This document shows positions 42,929-50,327 of a DNA stretch of 64,000 nucleotides, piece after piece. Numbering within the stretch: the first letter of the stretch is position 1; the number at the start of each line of letters is the position of its first letter. The stretch is from Marinagarivorans cellulosilyticus (GTDB lineage: Bacteria > Pseudomonadota > Gammaproteobacteria > Pseudomonadales > Cellvibrionaceae). The translations under genes were made by a program, and so were the position numbers. The notes beneath the pieces were generated by a model, which did no database searches, was not told the origin of the DNA, and was given only the letters and a program-made list of their open reading frames with translations. Where the stretch lies: NCBI RefSeq assembly GCF_021655555.1, contig NZ_AP023086.1, positions 1,684,001 to 1,748,000 of the forward strand. Reading direction: 5' to 3'.

Positions 42929-43403
42929 TATAGATAACTGGGTTGCTGCGCCGAATGTCGGGCGCCAATTAACCCCCCAAAATTAATCGCATATGCCCCA
43001 GCAGCAATTAGGTTTAAGGTACTCCATATTTGCTGCGAAAAAGCGCGATGCTAATGGGCGCTCAAACCCTGAGCGAATAAAAGCTTGCAATAAATTATTG
43101 GATTTTAAAGCTGCGGATTATTATTGGGCAGTGGGGTGATAAACCAAATAAGGGTGTTTTGCCCCCAAAAAAGCTATCTTTAGTCGAGGCGCTGCCTATG
43201 CTGGTAGGTGCTATTGCGCATGCAGCGGCACAGAGCTTGGCCATATATTTAGGGCTAAAGTACCCCGACAAAACACACCGATAAAAACACACAAAGGCAG
43301 GTTCAATTACTGATGGGCAGCAAACGCGCAGGTAATAATCTAGTGCGCGCGGCTCACGCTCTTAAATAGTTACCTGAAATATTCGTCTGTTTGGCTTGCT
43401 GCT

Positions 43404-43832
43404 TTAAAGCTGGCGCGAGCAAGCCATAAGGTTTTTGACAAGTATGGCTAGCGTATTTGAGGTGCCGTTTTGGAGCTCTTGCCGCAACTGGTTAATCAGT
43501 AAGTCGGCACTGCCGTGAGGTTCTATCGGGTTTAGCTCGCTGCCGGTTTGGGCGCTATTGAGCAGTAAAAAGGTGCGGTGGCTAAGTGTTGCCTCCTCGA
43601 TACCTTCGCGTTTGATCAAACCTTTGTAGCTTAAATAATCGCTATTGGCTAACCACAATAATGTGCTTAAGCAAGACTCGTGGCGCTTGCTGTGTAGGCC
43701 AAAGTCATCGGGTGTATCTGGCCCAGAAATATCTTCGACATACAGCGTAATATGGCGTGGAAAGGTGTTGTAGAGCGTAACGAGAATGTTGGCGGTATCG
43801 CGATAAAAATCGTCTATGTGGATGTCAGTCAT
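43404..43832 (-). CDS. Conserved-looking hypothetical cytoplasmic protein
   Basis: 142 residues from the ATG at 43832 (MTDIHIDDFYRD); an ATG six codons upstream, at 43850, is equally possible, since neither has a good ribosome binding site. Mixed helical protein with segments FYRDTANILVTLYNTFPR, LSTLLWLANSDYLSYKGLIKREGIEEATLSHRTFLLL and LINQLRQELQNGTSN. No family recognised. It lies directly downstream of alaA in the same direction, so it could be transcribed with it. Confidence 0.55.
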   Translation of the reverse strand: MTDIHIDDFYRDTANILVTLYNTFPRHITLYVEDISGPDTPDDFGLHSKRHESCLSTLLWLANSDYLSYKGLIKREGIEEATLSHRTFLLLNSAQTGSELNPIEPHGSADLLINQLRQELQNGTSNTLAILVKNLMACSRQL

Positions 43833-43854
43833 TGTTGTTGCAGCATTCAATGGG

Positions 43855-43878
43855 GCCGCCCTGTGCTTATAGGGCGGC
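43855..43878 (-). other. Hairpin between alaA and the downstream gene
   Basis: GCCGCCCT-(8 bases)-AGGGCGGC stem without a T-run, just after the alaA stop. It may stabilise the mRNA or weaken read-through. Confidence 0.4.
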
Positions 43879-43885
43879 GCGCCGG

Positions 43886-45100
43886 TTAAAATTTATAGTT
43901 TTGCAGGAAGTCGCCAAAGCTATTGATGGCACTGGTGATCTCTTCTTTAATCGGCAGGAAGACGACCCGCAGGTGATCGGGTTCTTTCCAGTTAAATGCT
44001 GTGCCCTGCACCAGTAGCACTTTCTTTTGAATTAAAAAATCCAAAATCATTTGCTGGTCGTCCACGATAGGGTAGCGGTTAAGGTCTATTTTAGGGAATA
44101 AATAAATAGCACCTTTGGGCCTTACACAGCTAACGCCAGGTATTTGCGTTAGGGCATCCATAGCGGCATTGCGCTGCTCAAATAAGCGCCCGCCTGGCGC
44201 GATGAGTTCGTTAATGCTTTGGTAGCCGCCCAGTGCTGTTTGCACTGCAAACATGGCGGGCACGTTGGCGCATAGGCGCATAGACGATAGCATTTCTATA
44301 CCTTTAACGTACTCGGTGGCCAAGTGCTTGGCACCACTAATAACCACCCAGCCAGAGCGAAAGCCCGCCAACCGGTAGGATTTAGAAAGGCCGTTAAAGC
44401 TGAGGCAAACAACATCTTTAGCGAGCCGGCCCATGGGGATGAACTCGGCATCGTCGTAAACAATTTTGCTGTATATCTCGTCTGCAAAAATGACAAGGTT
44501 GTGTTCGCGCGCGATATCTACAATTTGCTGGAGCACATCTTGAGAGTAAACCGCGCCAGTCGGGTTGTTTGGGTTGATCACAACGATTGCCCGGGTGCGC
44601 TTGGTTATCTTGCTTTTGATATCGTCGATATCGGGCATCCAATCGGCTTGTTCGTCGCATACGTAGTGCACAGCTTTGCCGCCGGCTAAGTTCACAGCTG
44701 CGGTCCATAGCGGGTAGTCTGGCGAGGGAATTAACACCTCTTCGCCGTCGTTAAGTAAGGCTTGGTTGGCCATGACAATCAGTTCGCTAACGCCGTTGCC
44801 CAAAAATATATCGTCGATATCAACATTCGGTATGCGCAGCTTTTGACACTCTTGCATAATCGCTTTGCGGGCAGAAAATAGCCCTTTAGAGGCAGTGTAG
44901 CCCTGGGCACCACGCATGTTGTGAATGACATCGGCGATAATCTCGTCGGGTGCATCAAAGCCGAAGGGGGCGGGGTTGCCGATATTCAGCTTGAGGATCC
45001 GGTGGCCTTCGTCCTCTAGGCGTGTGGCGTGCTCCAGTACGGGGCCACGGATGTCGTAGCAAACGCCATTGAGCTTCTGAGATTTGTTAATACGTTGCAT
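43886..45100 (-). CDS. alaA: Alanine/glutamate-pyruvate aminotransferase AlaA
   Basis: 404 residues. Fold type I aminotransferase with strong AlaA/YfbQ features: LNIGNPAPFGFDAPDEI, GYTASKGLFSARKAI, DIFLGNGVSELIVMANQALL, INPNNPTGAVYS, IFADEIYSKIVYD and the PLP lysine in CLSFNGLSKSYRLAGFRSGW. It makes alanine from pyruvate and glutamate. Divergent from msrB. Confidence 0.93.
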   Translation of the reverse strand: MQRINKSQKLNGVCYDIRGPVLEHATRLEDEGHRILKLNIGNPAPFGFDAPDEIIADVIHNMRGAQGYTASKGLFSARKAIMQECQKLRIPNVDIDDIFLGNGVSELIVMANQALLNDGEEVLIPSPDYPLWTAAVNLAGGKAVHYVCDEQADWMPDIDDIKSKITKRTRAIVVINPNNPTGAVYSQDVLQQIVDIAREHNLVIFADEIYSKIVYDDAEFIPMGRLAKDVVCLSFNGLSKSYRLAGFRSGWVVISGAKHLATEYVKGIEMLSSMRLCANVPAMFAVQTALGGYQSINELIAPGGRLFEQRNAAMDALTQIPGVSCVRPKGAIYLFPKIDLNRYPIVDDQQMILDFLIQKKVLLVQGTAFNWKEPDHLRVVFLPIKEEITSAINSFGDFLQNYKF

Positions 45101-45328
45101 GGTTACCTTTTAAATTTGGGGTGGCAGCGTGTGCGTTACTGTATGAGTTTAGTCTGCCGGTATTGCTTCGTCGTAACAATAAGCCTTAGGCTGCAATACC
45201 TAAGGGAATTGTTGCCGCATGAGTGTAGGCAGCTTCATCGGCGGCTAGCTGGCGACTTACAAGTCATCAGCTGTGCTGCCGATAGGGTGTTTTGCCCTTA
45301 TTTTTTCATTAATCAAGGTCACCAGATT

Positions 45329-45772
45329 ATGTCAGATAGCCAATCAAAAAACGACGAGCACGATAAAAATCCTGAGCTTATTCGTTCAGACGCCTATTGG
45401 CGCGATAAGTTGAGCCCTACGGAGTACGCAATTTGCCGGCAAAAGGGCACCGAGCCTCCTTTTACGGGCGCTTACAATGATTTTAAAGGCGACGGTGTAT
45501 TTCTGTGTCGCTGTTGTGGCAGCCCTCTTTTTGATGCCCAAGCGAAGTTCGATTCGGGCTCTGGCTGGCCGAGCTTTTTTGCGGCGAAAACGAAGCAGGG
45601 TGTTGAGGAGGTGTTTGATGAGTCGCACGGTATGCGGCGCACCGAAATTGTTTGCCGACAGTGCCAGTGTCACTTAGGGCATGTTTTTAATGATGGCCCA
45701 GCGCCAACAGGCCTGCGCTACTGTGTGAATTCGGCATCGATTCAGCATGAAACTGATGTAACAAAGGGGTAA
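45329..45772 (+). CDS. msrB: Peptide-methionine (R)-S-oxide reductase
   Basis: 147 residues from the ATG at 45329; the frame is open upstream to 45029, but the msrB homology begins here (LSPTEYAICRQKGTEPPFTGAYND). Zinc cysteines in CRCCGSPLF and CRQCQCHLGHVF, GSGWPSF for the active-site pocket, and the catalytic Cys in RYCVNSAS. It repairs the R form of methionine sulfoxide in the cytoplasm. The tag gene starts 3 bases after its stop. Confidence 0.95.
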   Translation: MSDSQSKNDEHDKNPELIRSDAYWRDKLSPTEYAICRQKGTEPPFTGAYNDFKGDGVFLCRCCGSPLFDAQAKFDSGSGWPSFFAAKTKQGVEEVFDESHGMRRTEIVCRQCQCHLGHVFNDGPAPTGLRYCVNSASIQHETDVTKG

Positions 45773-45775
45773 GGC

Positions 45776-46450
45776 GTGATCGCTTTTGATGAAATCCTCC
45801 AAACAGCCATTTTGCACAAAGGAAGCCTAGCGGCTGTCGAGCAAGATTTGCCAGTGGCGCTTAGCGATGCGCAACTGAAGGCGCAGCCAGATGCTTTTTA
45901 TTTGAGTGAAATGACTCGCCGAATATTTCGTGCGGGCCTAAAGCACAGCTTGGTCGACAACAAGTGGCCCGCATTTGAGGTGGCGTGCTTTCAGTTTAAC
46001 CCGCTGGCTTGTGCCCACATGAGCGATGAAAAATATGACGAGCTAATGGCCAACCGCGAGCTGATTCGCCATGCAGGCAAAATGCGTGCAATTCGTAACA
46101 ATGCGGCAATGGTGCTGCACAAGGCGCGTGAGCATGGCAGCTTTGGCGCTTATCTGGCCGGCTGGCCGAGTGACAACATTGTGGGCTTGTGGCGCGAACT
46201 TAAAAAAGAAGGGACTCAGCTAGGCGGTATGTCGGGCGCGCGTTTTCTGCGAATGGTCGGCAAAGATACGTTCTTGCTCACAGACGACGTCGTAGCCGTA
46301 CTAAAGGCGCAAGGGGTGATTAGCAAGGCGCCATCGAGCTTGAAGGATTTAGCCGCGGTGCAGGTGGTGTTTAATGATTGGCAAGCACAAAGCGGCTTGC
46401 CCATGTGCCAGTTAAGCCGCATAGCATCAATGACGGCGGCAAGTTGGTAG
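45776..46450 (+). CDS. DNA-3-methyladenine glycosylase I family protein
   Basis: 224 residues from a GTG at 45776, 3 bases after the msrB stop. Tag-like helix-hairpin-helix features are visible: FYLSEMTRRIFRAGLKHSLVDNKWPAFEVACFQFNP, MRAIRNNAAMV and the GGMSGARFLRMVGKDTFLLTDDVVAVLK region. The zinc-binding Cys/His set of classical Tag is not obvious, so this is a family member rather than certainly the E. coli-type enzyme. Expected role: excision of alkylated adenine from DNA. Operon with msrB. Confidence 0.8.
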   Translation: MIAFDEILQTAILHKGSLAAVEQDLPVALSDAQLKAQPDAFYLSEMTRRIFRAGLKHSLVDNKWPAFEVACFQFNPLACAHMSDEKYDELMANRELIRHAGKMRAIRNNAAMVLHKAREHGSFGAYLAGWPSDNIVGLWRELKKEGTQLGGMSGARFLRMVGKDTFLLTDDVVAVLKAQGVISKAPSSLKDLAAVQVVFNDWQAQSGLPMCQLSRIASMTAASW

Positions 46451-46457
46451 TTCGGAA

Positions 46458-47249
46458 TTAATCGTAAACTTGTTTTTTCTTCCAGACGGGCTCTTTTTCT
46501 GCAAATTCATCCCACTGGTTTTCGAGCTGTTCTTTATCTTCTGGCTCTAAATTTGGCCCTGTGTTAGAGGAGTCCTCTTCACTGATTTTTGCACTTAAGC
46601 CTGCGCATTGCTGTTGCAGCTCTGTAATGCGCTGGTCAAAATTACCTGACTTTCGCTCGCGCTCCATAAGCCTTAAGGCAAGCTCTAGGTTGTGTAAGGC
46701 TAGGCGTGGCTTGTCTTTTTCGAGGGCTTGTTTGCCTGCAATGTCATACGAATCGACGGTGATGTTCACGACCAACTCGCGAATGCTGGCACGATGCGCA
46801 TCGGCATTCTCGCGGGGGATACGGTGCTTTTCTTCTAGCTGGAAGACGTATTTGTGCAGCTCTTCTAAACAAGCCTTTACTTCACTAATTTGCTGAGGGT
46901 TTTCGAGCCTTACATTGCCCTTGCCCGTGCTGCGGCGCCTAGCGTCGGTCATTTGTTGGCTGAGCATTTGAAGCTCGCCTTTGTGTGTGGTGTTTTCTGG
47001 CTCTAGGTCGGCTAGTTGGCTGTGGATTTCCATTAGGCTTTTTTGCACTAGCATTGTGAGTTCTGGTGGTAAGAAGCCCTGAGGAAAGCCGCTTAACATA
47101 AACTTGAAGTTGCGCGCTTTTAGGGTAAGGGCGCCAACTAATCGTTCCCGCTGCTCGCGTTTTTGGGCGAGCGTTTGCGAGATAAAGGCATAGCACACCA
47201 AGCAAGCAAGGATAACAATAATCAGAACAATAACGGCAACGGAAGACAT
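46458..47249 (-). CDS. Membrane-anchored coiled-coil protein of unknown function
   Basis: 263 residues. One N-terminal transmembrane segment (VAVIVLIIVILACLVCYAFI) and then long charged helices with heptad-like patterns (LAQKREQRERLVGALTLKARN, EVKACLEELHKYVFQLEEKHRIPRENADAHRASIRELVV, LALHNLELALRLMERER). The end is acidic and then basic (EPVWKKKQVYD). No enzyme motif. It converges on the tag gene. Confidence 0.6.
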   Translation of the reverse strand: MSSVAVIVLIIVILACLVCYAFISQTLAQKREQRERLVGALTLKARNFKFMLSGFPQGFLPPELTMLVQKSLMEIHSQLADLEPENTTHKGELQMLSQQMTDARRRSTGKGNVRLENPQQISEVKACLEELHKYVFQLEEKHRIPRENADAHRASIRELVVNITVDSYDIAGKQALEKDKPRLALHNLELALRLMERERKSGNFDQRITELQQQCAGLSAKISEEDSSNTGPNLEPEDKEQLENQWDEFAEKEPVWKKKQVYD

Positions 47250-47394
47250 GGGCGCATTCTGTGAAGGTTTACCTATAGGTTAGTTCACCGTTCGCGCCTT
47301 GCAAGCTGGCGGCTGAGTTAGCGCCGGATGAATAACGCGACAGGGCAATAAATAGGGCGCAGTATCGGATAACATTTTTTTTTAAAAATAGTTG

Positions 47395-47423
47395 TTGACA
47401 CTAGAGGGTCCCGTCCCTAAAAT
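47395..47423 (+). promoter_or_regulatory. Sigma-70-type promoter of the tRNA operon
   Basis: TTGACA at 47395-47400 and TAAAAT at 47418-47423, spaced by 17 bases, 120 bases upstream of the tRNA-Glu gene. The 47250-47542 interval holds no gene. A second TATAAT lies at 47524-47529, but without a clear -35. Confidence 0.75.
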
Positions 47424-47542
47424 GCGCACCACTTCAACGGCAACGGCGAAATAAAACAGCCAAGCTTGTTTGTTGAGGGTCAGCTAAGTAACTGATAAAA
47501 AACATTTTTTTAGGTTTCTTAGTTATAATGTGACCGTCCTTA

Positions 47543-47618
47543 GTCCCCATCGTCTAGAGGCCTAGGACACCGCCCTTTCACGGCGGTAACAGGGGTTCGA
47601 ATCCCCTTGGGGACGCCA
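47543..47618 (+). tRNA. tRNA-Glu (anticodon TTC)
   Basis: 76 bases including CCA. Acceptor stem GTCCCCA pairs with TGGGGAC. D arm as in tRNA-Glu (TCGTCTAGAGGCCTAGGACA), anticodon loop CTTTCAC with TTC, T arm AGGGGTTCGAATCCCCT. The encoded CCA is typical of proteobacteria. Confidence 0.96.
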
Positions 47619-47624
47619 CATTAT

Positions 47625-47699
47625 GCGGGAATAGCTCAGTGGTAGAGCACAACCTTGCCAAGGTTGGGGTCGCGAGTTCGAGCCTCGTTTCCCGCTCCA
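47625..47699 (+). tRNA. tRNA-Gly (anticodon GCC)
   Basis: 75 bases including CCA. Acceptor stem GCGGGAA pairs with TTCCCGC, D arm TAGCTCAGTGGTAGAGCA, anticodon loop TTGCCAA with GCC, T loop GTTCGAG. Six bases after tRNA-Glu, so both come from one transcript. Confidence 0.96.
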
Positions 47700-47703
47700 T
47701 AAT

Positions 47704-47738
47704 AAAAAAGCCAGTAGTTAGCTCTACTGGCTTTTTTT
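47704..47738 (+). terminator. Rho-independent terminator of the tRNA operon
   Basis: AAAAAAGCCAGTAG-TTAGCT-CTACTGGCTTTTTTT, with an A-run before and a T-run after; 8-bp GC-containing stem extended by A-T pairs. Confidence 0.92.
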
Positions 47739-47932
47739 ATGCGCGTGTCTTTCTCCTTATTATATTTCCACCTTTCTTTATCGTGCCGGCAGCACCCCGC
47801 CTTGTAAATTTGACTTGAATCACCCTTTGCCGGTTTATATCGTCATATCGCTTTTGTCCTTCTTTTATTCGGCAACTTTTTGTTTAGTCTGTACCCTAAC
47901 GGGTAACCATTGACATAGTTTGAGGATTAATC

Positions 47933-48283
47933 ATGTTTGTAAAAACTTTAGGTGTAGCAACGGCGCTGATGCTTAGCGCTTCTTTGGCCATGGCTTGCCC
48001 CGGCAAAGAAGGTAAGTGCAAAGACGGGCAGTGTAAGCTTAAAAAAAATGACATAGCGACCATTCTAAATCTGGAAGGGGAGCGCGCCGAGCAGGTGCGA
48101 GCAGTACAGAGCAAGCATAAAGCTGAAATTAAGGCACTTAGAGAGGGGCAGAAAGCGAAAGTAACAGCGCTGCGTGAAAATCATAAAGGCGAGCTAAGCG
48201 CGCTACTTTCTGCAGAGGAACTAGCTAAGGTGGAAGCTGTAATGGCAGAGCGCCATAAGCATCACCATAAGGCCGATTACTAA
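47933..48283 (+). CDS. CpxP/Spy-like periplasmic protein
   Basis: 116 residues. Signal peptide MFVKTLGVATALMLSASLAMA, then a short Cys/Lys-rich region (CPGKEGKCKDGQCKLKK) and a helical body (DIATILNLEGERAEQVRAVQSKHKAEIKALREGQKAK) with the LTxxQ-like organisation of the Spy/CpxP family (LSAEELAKVEAVMAE). The C-terminus is His-rich (RHKHHHK), so metal binding is likely. Probably an envelope-stress chaperone or metal-binding periplasmic protein. A terminator follows after an element related to the 165-bp repeat. Confidence 0.65.
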   Translation: MFVKTLGVATALMLSASLAMACPGKEGKCKDGQCKLKKNDIATILNLEGERAEQVRAVQSKHKAEIKALREGQKAKVTALRENHKGELSALLSAEELAKVEAVMAERHKHHHKADY

Positions 48284-48296
48284 GCTTGTTGGGTGG

Positions 48297-48372
48297 GGTA
48301 ACTATTCAGGTGGGGGCGGAATTATGGCTCCCTCCTAAGGCGAATTGATTATTTCCTAGCTTGTTTAAGCCA
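48297..48372 (+). repeat. Half copy of the 165-bp palindromic element
   Basis: Begins with GGTAACTATTCAG (48297-48309), identical to the ends of the 18060 element, and includes TGATTATTTCCTAGCTTGTT followed by TAAGCC, which aligns with the internal arm of that element (TGATCATTTTCTAG ... CAAGCC). The other half is absent. It may be a degenerated insertion now used as part of the 3' region of the Spy-like gene. Confidence 0.5.
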
Positions 48373-48399
48373 GCTCCTGAGTCAGGGGCTGGCTTTTTT
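48369..48399 (+). terminator. Rho-independent terminator of the Spy-like gene
   Basis: GCCAGCTCCTGA pairs with TCAGGGGCTGGC (one mismatch, one-base loop) and is followed by six T. Confidence 0.85.
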
Positions 48400-48443
48400 G
48401 CTACATATGGGCCGTAAAAGCTGTGTTTAGTCTAACGCGGTGT

Positions 48444-49271
48444 TTAGTCTAGCAGCGAGCTAATGCCGCCGCTGAAGTCATCAATATCGGGTAGCGCTTC
48501 GGCCATAACGGTTAAGTCGACAGGCGGCGTGGTTTGGAGTTCTTCGGGCAAACTGCTAATCAGCTCTTCAGGTGTGGGGTTGTCTTTGTGCATATTCACA
48601 ATATGTTTTGCTAAGTAAATTAGTGCGGCGATTTCCGAGGCTGGGGTCGCATCTTTGGGGCTGTTTTGATATTTCAGCCCCGTGTTGATGATTTCAGGAA
48701 ACTTCCACCGTTTGGCAAGTTCTGCCCCCACTTCACAATGGTTATAGCCAAAAATTTCGTTTTCGGCAGATAGCCGCTCCTCCCCCGTATTTACCTTGGC
48801 CTGCACGATGCCAGCTTTGTCCGCATCTGCTGAGTACATTAGCAGTTGGCCTATGGTGTGAATTAAACCGGCGGTAAAGGCGGTATTGGCGTCTAGTCCT
48901 TTTTTGAATTTACATAACCATTTGGCGCAGCCGGCAATTTCAAAGGCATTTAGCCAAAACTGTCGCTTGTCGAGCGAGCTTGGCATCTCCAGCGAATCGA
49001 CCATGCCGCTCGCCATAACTAAAGTTCGAACAGCGGGAAAGCCCATAATAATAGTGGCATCTTGCACCGAGGATACCTGCCTAGGTAAGCCATAGTGTGC
49101 CGAGTTGGCTACCCGTAGCAGCTTGGTGGTTAGCACTGGTTCTTGGGCAATTTTGGCAGAGATCTTGTCCATGTCGACATCGGGGTCGTCAAAGCTCTCG
49201 ATCAGCTCTTGCACAATTTTAGGGATGCTGGGTAAACGAGTGGCATTGCTAAAAAGGGTGTCAAAACTCAT
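48444..49271 (-). CDS. HDOD domain protein
   Basis: 275 residues. The HDOD signature is clear: ISAKIAQEPVLTTKLLRVANSAHYGLPRQVSSVQDATIIMGFPAVRTLVMASGM, then AGLIHTIGQLLMYSADADK and EIFGYNHCEVGAELAKRWKFPEII. HDOD is a phosphodiesterase-like fold that lacks most metal ligands and acts in signalling, often with c-di-GMP or chemotaxis modules. It fits with the PilZ and CheX-like genes elsewhere in the window. No EAL or receiver domain is fused. Confidence 0.9.
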   Translation of the reverse strand: MSFDTLFSNATRLPSIPKIVQELIESFDDPDVDMDKISAKIAQEPVLTTKLLRVANSAHYGLPRQVSSVQDATIIMGFPAVRTLVMASGMVDSLEMPSSLDKRQFWLNAFEIAGCAKWLCKFKKGLDANTAFTAGLIHTIGQLLMYSADADKAGIVQAKVNTGEERLSAENEIFGYNHCEVGAELAKRWKFPEIINTGLKYQNSPKDATPASEIAALIYLAKHIVNMHKDNPTPEELISSLPEELQTTPPVDLTVMAEALPDIDDFSGGISSLLD

Positions 49272-49367
49272 AAATGTTTCTCCTGTTCTACTATTGAGAA
49301 TAGGCGCTTTATTTTATTTGCGCTGACTTTTTTGGGCTTGGCGAATACTCTTTTTGCGTGGTGATAA

Positions 49368-49666
49368 CGGCGCCGTTCAAGTGGAACAATCAGCTACCTC
49401 TATGGAGGTCTATGCCGGCCGGCCTTATCGCCAAGCTTTGCCCTAGAGGCATCGTACCTTGAGCCTAAAAACGCAGTTGAACCACCAAGCCTAGCGCCCC
49501 CTTAGTGCACCTGATGCGCGGTAATAAGGTGAGTATTTACTGGGGTGGGAGCTTTGGTGGTGCGGATGGTTTTGATGCGGTTTTGGAATACTGCGCTTTA
49601 AGTTTTGATGCCTTCGATGACGGCGGCAGTAATATTAGCCTAGGAGCGCGTTACGGGTTTCGTTAA
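49368..49666 (+). pseudogene. Broken outer-membrane beta-barrel gene remnant
   Basis: Two overlapping reading frames both look like outer-membrane protein. Frame 1 (49368-49505) reads ISYLYGGLCRPALSPSFALE followed by ASYLE. Frame 2 (49514-49666) reads VSIYWGGSFGGADGFDAVLE and ends NISLGARYGFR at TAA. The alternating aromatic/glycine pattern and the final GARYGFR are typical of the last strands of a barrel. Copy B of the dispersed repeat lies at the frame change, so an insertion probably broke the gene. No start or signal peptide is present. Confidence 0.4.
49464..49517. repeat. Dispersed repeat, copy B
   Basis: CCTAAAAACGCAGTTGAACC then ACCAAGCCTA, then CCCCCTTAGTGCACCTGATGC. Matches copy A (17691-17745) in the same order. 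It is situated within the broken barrel gene. Confidence 0.6.
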
Positions 49667-49732
49667 TGCTTAACCGCCTGGCCGCTTTTAAATAGGCGGT
49701 AGCTGGCGAGTTATTTGGGTGCTGGAATGTGC

Positions 49733-50200
49733 TTAGCGAAAACAATTCGATGCGGTTTCTGTACCGCTAGTGCTTTGTGCCCCCGTTGAGGCCAGGCTGA
49801 TTGTTGCGCATTGGGTGTCTTTGGTTTGGCCGTTAATTGGTTCGGCCGATAGCGTGTATGCACGCGTTGTTGCACCGCTAGCAAATACCACTTTATAGAT
49901 TCCGTCGGTACTAGTGCTGGAATTGCCGTTGTCATCGATATAATAAGGGTCGCCGCTGGCTCCGGTATTGGCATAGCCCAAGTTGGTTAAATCTGTTGCA
50001 TACCCTTTATTGTTAACAAAATATTCCTCTTGCTCAGAGACCATTTCCATCAGTGTGCTAATCGCCGCTTTTCGTTTCGTTTTAATAATGCTGCTTTGAT
50101 ACGATGCCATAGCAATACCTGCCATTATGGCAACAATTACTATGGTAATTAACATTTCCATTAAAGTGAAACCGTGAGCTTTATGTTGCTGGTTTATCAT
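49733..50200 (-). CDS. pilE: Type IV minor pilin, PilE-type (cluster A)
   Basis: 155 residues. Prepilin leader MINQQHKAHG, cleaved before FTLMEMLITIVIVAIMAGIAMAS; Glu5 of the mature pilin is present. The globular part has the PilE order (TKRKAAISTLMEMVSEQEEYFVNNKGYATDLTNLGY) and two Cys in the second half (TQCATIS, SNCFR) for the disulfide. It is the last gene of cluster A, after pilY1, with a long hairpin between them. Confidence 0.92.
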   Translation of the reverse strand: MINQQHKAHGFTLMEMLITIVIVAIMAGIAMASYQSSIIKTKRKAAISTLMEMVSEQEEYFVNNKGYATDLTNLGYANTGASGDPYYIDDNGNSSTSTDGIYKVVFASGATTRAYTLSAEPINGQTKDTQCATISLASTGAQSTSGTETASNCFR

Positions 50201-50266
50201 AATGCTGGCCCGCGAGCGGTGATTGATAAGTGAGTCTTTGCTAAAAAAGCATTTTTATTTTTAAGC

Positions 50267-50299
50267 GGCTAGCTATTTATTTTTAATAAATAGCTAGCC
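50267..50299 (-). other. Hairpin between pilY1 and pilE, cluster A
   Basis: A perfect 14-bp stem, GGCTAGCTATTTAT and its complement, with a five-base loop, in the 127-base gap between the two genes. There is no T-run after it on the minus strand, so it may protect the mRNA end or lower pilE expression rather than terminate. Confidence 0.55.
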
Positions 50300-50327
50300 T
50301 TATTGTTACCTTTTCAAGTCATCATTT

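Larger units (their letters stand above)
42081..43403. other. 1.3-kb region with few or no genes, holding a MITE and possible gene remnants
   Basis: Contains the upstream region of the GH6-cytochrome gene, a doubtful small ORF on the minus strand (42517-42732), MITE copy 2 (42790-42928) and an open plus-strand frame without a start (43073-43285) encoding KKLSLVEALPMLVGAIAHAAA and ending KYPDKTHR, which looks coding-like. ATAGTTACC at 43368-43376 echoes the end of the 165-bp palindromic element. Overall it resembles a decayed region. Confidence 0.5.

Noticed and set aside
42706..42933. 75-residue plus-strand ORF crossing MITE copy 2
   Set aside because: Most of it is MITE sequence with no coding function; only the first residues after 42748 could be a remnant of a gene, as noted in the findings.
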